Positions 7,164-10,587 of a stretch of DNA of 10,587 nt are shown piece by piece. The position numbers and the translations under genes were made by a program. This DNA is from an uncultured Helcococcus sp. (lineage in GTDB: Bacteria > Bacillota > Clostridia > Tissierellales > Peptoniphilaceae): positions 1 to 10,587 of the forward strand of contig CAMXYZ010000030.1 in the NCBI GenBank assembly GCA_947253305.1, given 5' to 3'. The notes beneath the pieces were generated by a model, which did no database searches, had not been told where the DNA came from, and was given only the letters and a program-made list of their open reading frames with translations. The stretch's first letter is position 1. Each line of letters opens with the position of its first letter.

Positions 7164-7208
7164 AAAAACTTTATAACAACTGGTGATGATGAACATATAA
7201 TTAAATAG
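7161..7208 (+). other. In-frame continuation of the D-lactate dehydrogenase gene behind a TAA
   Basis: The TAA at 7161-7163 is followed in the same frame by codons for KNFITTGDDEHIIK and then TAG at 7206-7208. Read through the stop, ALNSxKNFITTGDDE resembles the usual end of the C-terminal helix of D-lactate dehydrogenases. A leucine codon TTA changed to TAA by one base would explain it. The continued frame ends 9 bases before the terminator stem, whereas the TAA is 54 bases away. Confidence 0.55.
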
Positions 7209-7217
7209 ACAAACATT

Positions 7218-7258
7218 AAGACCCCGAGAAAAATCTCGGGGTCTTAATTTATATTTTT
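7218..7258. terminator. Strong Rho-independent terminator between convergent genes
   Basis: A perfect 12-bp stem (AAGACCCCGAGA at 7218-7229 with TCTCGGGGTCTT at 7234-7245) closes an AAAA loop. It is followed on the plus strand by AATTTATATTTTT. On the minus strand the stem is followed by a moderately T-rich stretch, so it may serve both the D-lactate dehydrogenase and the membrane protein gene. Confidence 0.92.
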
Positions 7259-7326
7259 AAATCTTTTTTAATTTTTCTTATCGTTTCTTCATTTTCCTCT
7301 TTATACCTTTGTCTGAAAGCTCTCTA
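7249..7326 (-). other. In-frame continuation of the small membrane protein gene behind a TAG
   Basis: After the TAG at 7326-7324 the same frame stays open for 24 codons, beginning RAFRQRYKEENEETIRK and ending KKDLKI, then TAA at 7251-7249. The encoded segment, a short strand followed by a charged helix, completes the strand-turn-strand-helix pattern begun by YIDIVVATD. It ends 3 bases from the terminator stem. Together this suggests that the TAG is a nonsense mutation and the natural protein has about 147 residues. Confidence 0.55.
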
Positions 7327-7692
7327 ATCAGTAGCGACTACTATATCAATGTAATTATCCGCATTATATTCAATATCAATATTCTTAACATCTTTCCATG
7401 GAGAAAATTTAGCTAAAAATGTGATAAAACTAGTATTATATATACCTCTTCTATTAAAACCTCTAGAGATCATTCCAGAATATGTAAATAATATCATCGT
7501 GATGGATGCTAAATAATTCATCAAATTATAATCTAAAACATAGATATTTAGATATAATAAAGCTATTATCATAATCCCTATTGAAATATAATTAGATACA
7601 GTCACTTTTGCATGATACATTAATTCAGTTCTTTTAATCAAATTATAAATTGTCCCTAATGACATAATTATAATAAAAATATTATAAAGCAT
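7324..7692 (-). CDS. Small three-segment membrane protein of unknown function, probably truncated by a nonsense codon
   Basis: I do not recognise a characterised function. The 122 residues hold three hydrophobic segments (about 3-19, 36-53 and 58-75), then a cytoplasmic-looking part containing GFNRRGIYNTSF (78-89) and SPWKDVKNIDIEYN (97-110). That layout (helices, a conserved glycine-basic turn, a Trp-Lys motif, then beta strands) recalls the DUF5673/YcxB-like small membrane proteins, but this is only a resemblance. The start at 7692 has GAGAGG about 4 bases upstream. The reading frame ends at a TAG in the middle of what should be a beta-sheet domain and continues in frame for 24 codons. The gene is convergent with D-lactate dehydrogenase and divergent from dps. 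Confidence 0.7.
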   Translation of the reverse strand: MLYNIFIIIMSLGTIYNLIKRTELMYHAKVTVSNYISIGIMIIALLYLNIYVLDYNLMNYLASITMILFTYSGMISRGFNRRGIYNTSFITFLAKFSPWKDVKNIDIEYNADNYIDIVVATD

Positions 7693-7712
7693 ATTACCTC
7701 TCTTCTTTATAA

Positions 7713-7741
7713 ATTATATCATTAGTGTTTATTTTTTAAAA
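7713..7741 (-). promoter_or_regulatory. Candidate promoter for the small membrane protein gene
   Basis: TATAAT lies on the minus strand at 7718-7713, 21 bases before the ATG, with TTTTAA (7741-7736) 17 bases upstream as a poor -35. The -10 is perfect and the rest is weak. Confidence 0.4.
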
Positions 7742-7742
7742 G

Positions 7743-7777
7743 TTGGGTATCTACAGTTTATGAGATAAAAATCTCAT
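7743..7777 (+). promoter_or_regulatory. Candidate dps promoter with an overlapping dyad
   Basis: TTGGGT (7743-7748) and TAAAAA (7766-7771) are 17 bases apart and could form the dps promoter. A perfect 7-base inverted repeat, ATGAGAT-AAAA-ATCTCAT (7760-7777), covers the -10 and the likely start site. A repressor bound there would block transcription, as is common for dps genes under PerR- or Fur-like control, but the dyad does not match those consensus boxes. As RNA it would also form a small hairpin. Confidence 0.35.
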
Positions 7778-7805
7778 CATGAAAAATTATTTAAGGAGCA
7801 GTATT

Positions 7806-8231
7806 ATGAAACAATTAGATGTTTATTTATCAAATTTAGCAGTTGCTAATACTTATTTACACAATCTACATTGGAATGTAGTTGGTAGAAATTTCAAAGA
7901 AATTCACGAATACATAGAAGCAATGTACGATGAAGCATTCGAATATTTTGATGAAGTTGCAGAACTACAAAAAATGTTAGGTGAAACACCATTATCTTCA
8001 ATGAGAGATTATTTAGATAATGCAACATTAAAAGATTTAGAAAAAACAAACTTTACAGAAGAAGAAGCTCTAAGATTAGCTCTAGACTATCTAAGACTAA
8101 TGGAAGATTTAGCTCTAGAAATTAGAAGAGTAGCTAATGAAGATGATAAATTTGCAATTGCAAATATGATGGAAGATCATCTTGCAGACTACAAAAAACA
8201 CAAATGGTTCCTATCAAGTATGTTAGGTTAA
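7806..8231 (+). CDS. dps: Dps family ferritin-like DNA-protection / iron-storage protein
   Basis: Dodecameric mini-ferritin that oxidises Fe(II), mainly with hydrogen peroxide, stores the iron as a mineral, and so limits Fenton damage. The 141 residues form the expected four-helix bundle. The inter-subunit ferroxidase ligands are in place with the spacing known from Listeria Dps: His22 (in LHWNVVG), His34, Asp49 and Glu53; the position usually filled by a second Asp near helix B is Glu38. The N-terminal tail is almost absent and has few basic residues, so direct DNA binding by a lysine-rich tail is unlikely. I chose the ATG at 7806 because AAGGAG (7793-7798) lies 7 bases before it; the in-frame ATG at 7779 sits at the edge of the promoter dyad. 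A terminator follows closely, so the gene is monocistronic. Confidence 0.93.
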   Translation: MKQLDVYLSNLAVANTYLHNLHWNVVGRNFKEIHEYIEAMYDEAFEYFDEVAELQKMLGETPLSSMRDYLDNATLKDLEKTNFTEEEALRLALDYLRLMEDLALEIRRVANEDDKFAIANMMEDHLADYKKHKWFLSSMLG

Positions 8232-8246
8232 TTTATTAAATAATAT

Positions 8247-8276
8247 GAGGCCGTTGAAATTCAACAGCCTCTTTTT
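8247..8276. terminator. Rho-independent terminator after dps
   Basis: Stem GAGGC-c-GTTGA pairs with TCAAC-a-GCCTC (8247-8257 with 8261-8271, one internal mismatch), followed by TTTTT at 8272-8276 on the plus strand. It lies 16 bases after the dps stop and 16 bases from the end of the convergent GH20 gene, so it may also act for that gene. Confidence 0.9.
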
Positions 8277-8291
8277 CATTGATTATATTTA

Positions 8292-9980
8292 TTATTTTTC
8301 AATATCTTCAAATTCTTGCAATTTCATACTCTTTTCATAACCTGCAACATGCCCTAGTTTATTATACATAGCTTTGAATTTATCAAATGATTGTATAGAA
8401 TTACTACTTGTATTCCAAGATTTTGTCGCTAAAGCTCTTATTTCATTATAAATATCCTTAGCAATTCTTTCTTCAGAAACTAAATCTGGGATATCGCACC
8501 AAATCGCAAGTGATACACCCCTAATAAAAGAAGAATTATCGTCTACTTCCATTTCAGAAAATTTACCAGGAGTCCATTCTTCATAAATTCTCTTATCTTG
8601 ATTCAAGAAATCAAAACTCGCTTGTTTACGACCATCCGTAGGTTTTTCAGCTCTTAAGACATAATAGAAATATTTTGAATTAGCATTATATATATCCTTA
8701 TGTCCCCTATTTAATATAGTTTGCAAAGATGCAACATCTTCATTCCACGGCATACTTGACCAGAAATCCACTTTAATATAATCATGCATTTTAATTTTTT
8801 GTTTCTGTTCAGTTTTAGAATATTCACCATAATACAGACCATCATTCCAAACTCTAGGTATAAATCCTCCCTCATACACAAATTCTGCGATTTCATTTAT
8901 ATAGTTCGCAAGTACATCTTTCCATATATATTCTGGTCCTAAATTTACTTTAGCATAATCATCTAAAATCTTCTTATACTTACTTGTAAATGGCTCTCTA
9001 TCAAATTCCATATACTCATCTCCACCTATGTGAAAATTCTTAGAATCATCAAATAATTCCATATACTCTCTATAAATCGACTTAAAATATTCTACAGCTT
9101 CAGGATTAGTAACATCTAGTCCCGATTTGTAATGATTGCCATAAATATCTACTTGTCCATATTTAGGATGTGCTTTTAATATATGATCCACATGACCAGG
9201 TGTGTCAAATGAAGGCATTATCTCAACTTCATATTTGTTCGCTTCTCTTATAATTTCCCTTATTTCATCTTTTGTTAAATGTTCATCCGATACAATTTCT
9301 GGGTCTACTTCACTTTCAATTCTAAATCCTTTATTTTCCGAAAAATGCAATTGAAGTGTATTTAATTTCATATAAGACATTTCTCTTATGCGTTGCATAA
9401 TCCATTCTTTAGTAAAATATTTTCTCCCCATATCTAGATGTATTCTTCTTTCTTCTACATCTGGATAATCTTCAATTATTCCTTCTGATAATTTACCTAA
9501 AGTTATTAATAAATTCTGAATACTTCTCAATGCATAAAGTATTGCTCTTTCAGATTTTCCCGTTACTTCAACAATTCCATCTTTTATAACAATTCTATAT
9601 GCCTCATAGCTATCAGAGCCTATATTTAAACTTTTATCTATATTAATAACTATTGTATTATTATTTATACTTTCTTCAGTACTTAAAAACATCTTTAAAG
9701 GTTTATTTATTAATTCTTTTTCCAACAATTCTGAATTAAATAATTTTATAATTTCTTTTAGTTTGTCACTGGAATCATTTCTTTCATTATCCAAAATCAA
9801 GATTTTTGTTTCATCATTTAATTTCCAAGTCTCGCCATTCTCATCTTTAATATATTTTTTCAGATATGGATTTGTTTGAGAAATTAACTCGTTTGAATTT
9901 CCCATTTCAGAAGCCTGTACTTCAGATTGTTTTATATTTAATAGTAAAAATAAAATTACGATTAATGAAACTACTAGCAT
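8292..9980 (-). CDS. Secreted glycoside hydrolase family 20 (beta-N-acetylhexosaminidase or lacto-N-biosidase type)
   Basis: Exported enzyme that removes terminal N-acetylhexosamine, or lacto-N-biose, from host glycans by substrate-assisted catalysis. Residues 1-23 form a signal peptide with a long hydrophobic core (VVSLIVILFLLLNI) and a likely cut after VQA. A GH20b-type domain spans about 55-170 and the catalytic barrel about 175-520. The catalytic pair is Asp321-Glu322 in HIGGDE (317-322); Arg186 in DMGRKYF should bind the substrate; Trp378, Trp407 and Trp494 are candidate pocket residues. LNTLQLHFSENKGFRIE (206-222) recalls lacto-N-biosidases. There is no anchor motif, so the protein is probably released. 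The ATG follows a TGA directly, with GGGAG 9 bases upstream. The n-region has no basic residue, and a better-placed AGGAG-ATG at 9996 is out of frame, so the 5' end may carry a frameshift. Confidence 0.9.
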   Translation of the reverse strand: MLVVSLIVILFLLLNIKQSEVQASEMGNSNELISQTNPYLKKYIKDENGETWKLNDETKILILDNERNDSSDKLKEIIKLFNSELLEKELINKPLKMFLSTEESINNNTIVINIDKSLNIGSDSYEAYRIVIKDGIVEVTGKSERAILYALRSIQNLLITLGKLSEGIIEDYPDVEERRIHLDMGRKYFTKEWIMQRIREMSYMKLNTLQLHFSENKGFRIESEVDPEIVSDEHLTKDEIREIIREANKYEVEIMPSFDTPGHVDHILKAHPKYGQVDIYGNHYKSGLDVTNPEAVEYFKSIYREYMELFDDSKNFHIGGDEYMEFDREPFTSKYKKILDDYAKVNLGPEYIWKDVLANYINEIAEFVYEGGFIPRVWNDGLYYGEYSKTEQKQKIKMHDYIKVDFWSSMPWNEDVASLQTILNRGHKDIYNANSKYFYYVLRAEKPTDGRKQASFDFLNQDKRIYEEWTPGKFSEMEVDDNSSFIRGVSLAIWCDIPDLVSEERIAKDIYNEIRALATKSWNTSSNSIQSFDKFKAMYNKLGHVAGYEKSMKLQEFEDIEK

Positions 9981-10040
9981 TCAAATATTCTCCCATTTTC
10001 ACTCCTATTTTTGCACAATAAATAATTCTACAAAATATTA

Positions 10041-10073
10041 ATTACGCAAAGAGTAAAATACCCTTTGCGTAAT
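10041..10073. terminator. Hairpin after the surface protein gene
   Basis: An 11-bp perfect inverted repeat (ATTACGCAAAG at 10041-10051 and CTTTGCGTAAT at 10063-10073) lies 9 bases beyond the stop of the surface protein, on the minus strand. The following sequence is TAATATTTTG, not a clean T tract, so termination may be partial and some transcripts could continue into the GH20 gene. Confidence 0.65.
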
Positions 10074-10081
10074 TTTATAAA

Positions 10082-10587
10082 CTATCTTCTTTTTCTTCTA
10101 GATAATACTAATGATGCTCCACCAGCTGCCATTAATGCTATTACTGATAATGCTATACCTGCATCACCTGTTTTTACATTCTTGCCACTTGTCTTATTGA
10201 TTCCACCTGATTTCTTGTTTCCGCTTGTGCTTCCACTTACACCTGGTTTGTTTTCACCATTCTTATCTGAACCAGCTTGTCCTTCTTGACCAGCTTTATT
10301 CTTATCCTTATTGTCTTCGCCTGGTTTATTAGGTTGTTCTGGATTTTCTTTATCCTTGTCACCTTCTCCTGGTTTATTAGGTTGTTCTGGATTCTCTTTA
10401 TCCTTGTCTCCTTCTCCTGGAACTTCTGGTTCTTTTGGTTCTTCAGGTTGTTCTGTCTCACCTGGTACTTCTGGTTCTTTTGGTTCCTCAGGTTGCTCTG
10501 TCTCACCTGGTACTTCTGGATTCTTTGGCTCCTCAGGTTGTTCTGTCTCACCTGGAACTTCTGGTTCTTTTGGTTCTTCAGGTTGTT
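10082..10587 (-). CDS. C-terminal part of a repeat-rich, sortase-anchored surface protein (5' end missing)
   Basis: The last 167 residues of a cell-wall protein. Residues 1-56 are 15-residue repeats of the form EQPEEPKEPEVPGET. Residues 57-88 are two identical 16-residue repeats, GEGDKDKENPEQPNKP, with a decayed third copy after them. A Gly/Ser/Asn/Lys-rich spacer follows (to about 133), then NVKTGD (136-141), a hydrophobic segment (144-162) and RRKRR at the very end. This is the architecture of a sortase signal, but the usual LPxTG is replaced by NVKTG. Pro/Glu-rich repeats of this kind span the wall and carry an N-terminal domain outward; that domain lies beyond the contig, so its function cannot be stated. 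The stop is TAG. The GH20 gene follows on the same strand after 101 bases. Confidence 0.88.
   Translation of the reverse strand, partial: QPEEPKEPEVPGETEQPEEPKNPEVPGETEQPEEPKEPEVPGETEQPEEPKEPEVPGEGDKDKENPEQPNKPGEGDKDKENPEQPNKPGEDNKDKNKAGQEGQAGSDKNGENKPGVSGSTSGNKKSGGINKTSGKNVKTGDAGIALSVIALMAAGGASLVLSRRKRR
10321..10416 (-). repeat. Two tandem 48-bp coding repeats
   Basis: Units 10321-10368 and 10369-10416 differ at only a couple of bases and encode identical 16-residue peptides (GEGDKDKENPEQPNKP). A degenerate partial copy precedes them at about 10298-10320. The near-identity at the DNA level points to recent duplication. Confidence 0.9.
10415..10587 (-). repeat. 45-bp tandem coding repeats running off the contig end
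   Basis: Units start at 10415, 10460, 10505 and 10550; the last is cut after 38 bases. Each encodes 15 residues of the type EQPEEPKEPEVPGET, with one Glu-to-Asn change in the third. High DNA identity and the abrupt end suggest that the assembly broke in this array, so the real copy number is unknown. Confidence 0.92.

Noticed and set aside
5038..7218. Shared GACAAACATTA near the EIIC promoter (5038) and before the terminator (7209)
   Set aside because: Eleven bases of AT-rich identity without dyad symmetry. One copy overlaps the -35 and the other sits after a gene, so no common role is apparent.
10237..10551. Open frame of 104 codons on the minus strand, rich in Gln, Asn, Lys and Arg (MRQNNLRSQ...)
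   Set aside because: It is a frame-shifted reading of the tandem repeats. The real frame encodes Pro/Glu repeats ending in a sorting signal, and the shadow has no sensible start or end.

Overview
The window looks like a complete draft contig from an AT-rich, Gram-positive, fermentative bacterium. I would place it in the Firmicutes, probably among the anaerobic cocci of the Tissierellia (Peptoniphilus/Anaerococcus/Helcococcus-like). The reasons are the low GC content, strong AGGAGG ribosome binding sites, a Dps protein of the Gram-positive type, and a sortase-type surface protein ending in a KTGD-like signal. The exact genus is a guess. The first 46 bases are not genomic: they are an Illumina Nextera i7 adapter with a readable index. 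The last bases lie inside a 45-bp tandem repeat, which probably explains why the contig stops there.

Layout, left to right. (1) 47-699, minus strand: the N-terminal two thirds of a thiamine-diphosphate-dependent E1 alpha subunit (pyruvate or acetoin dehydrogenase type), cut by the contig end. (2) 700-988: intergenic. (3) 989-4861, minus strand: a compact run of five genes, read HAD phosphatase, LOG-type phosphoribohydrolase, acylphosphatase, a 14-segment DUF1538 membrane protein, and a protein with two PII-like domains. The first three are packed to within a few bases or overlap. The last two overlap by 8 bases and form a membrane protein plus PII sensor pair. (4) 4862-5094: a divergent promoter region. 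(5) 5095-7163, plus strand: an orphan EIIC-like membrane protein followed by a D-2-hydroxyacid (D-lactate) dehydrogenase. (6) 7164-7323: a strong, probably bidirectional terminator between convergent genes. (7) 7249-7692, minus strand: a small membrane protein of unknown function. (8) 7806-8231, plus strand: Dps, with its own terminator. (9) 8292-10587, minus strand: a secreted GH20 glycosidase and, upstream of it, the C-terminal part of a repeat-rich cell-wall-anchored protein.

Working together: E1 alpha and D-lactate dehydrogenase both act at the pyruvate node. The EIIC-like protein may move the substrate or product of the dehydrogenase, which is inference. The DUF1538/PII pair looks like a transport or channel system controlled by a small-molecule sensor; its ligand and cargo are unknown. 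GH20 and the anchored repeat protein suggest life on host glycans and surfaces.

The most interesting points are: the PII-like/DUF1538 pair, in which both partners are internally duplicated; and two convergent genes (D-lactate dehydrogenase and the small membrane protein) that each end at an in-frame stop followed by more protein-like sequence running right up to the shared terminator, as if both had acquired nonsense codons. I saw no tRNA, rRNA, CRISPR array, insertion sequence or phage gene.
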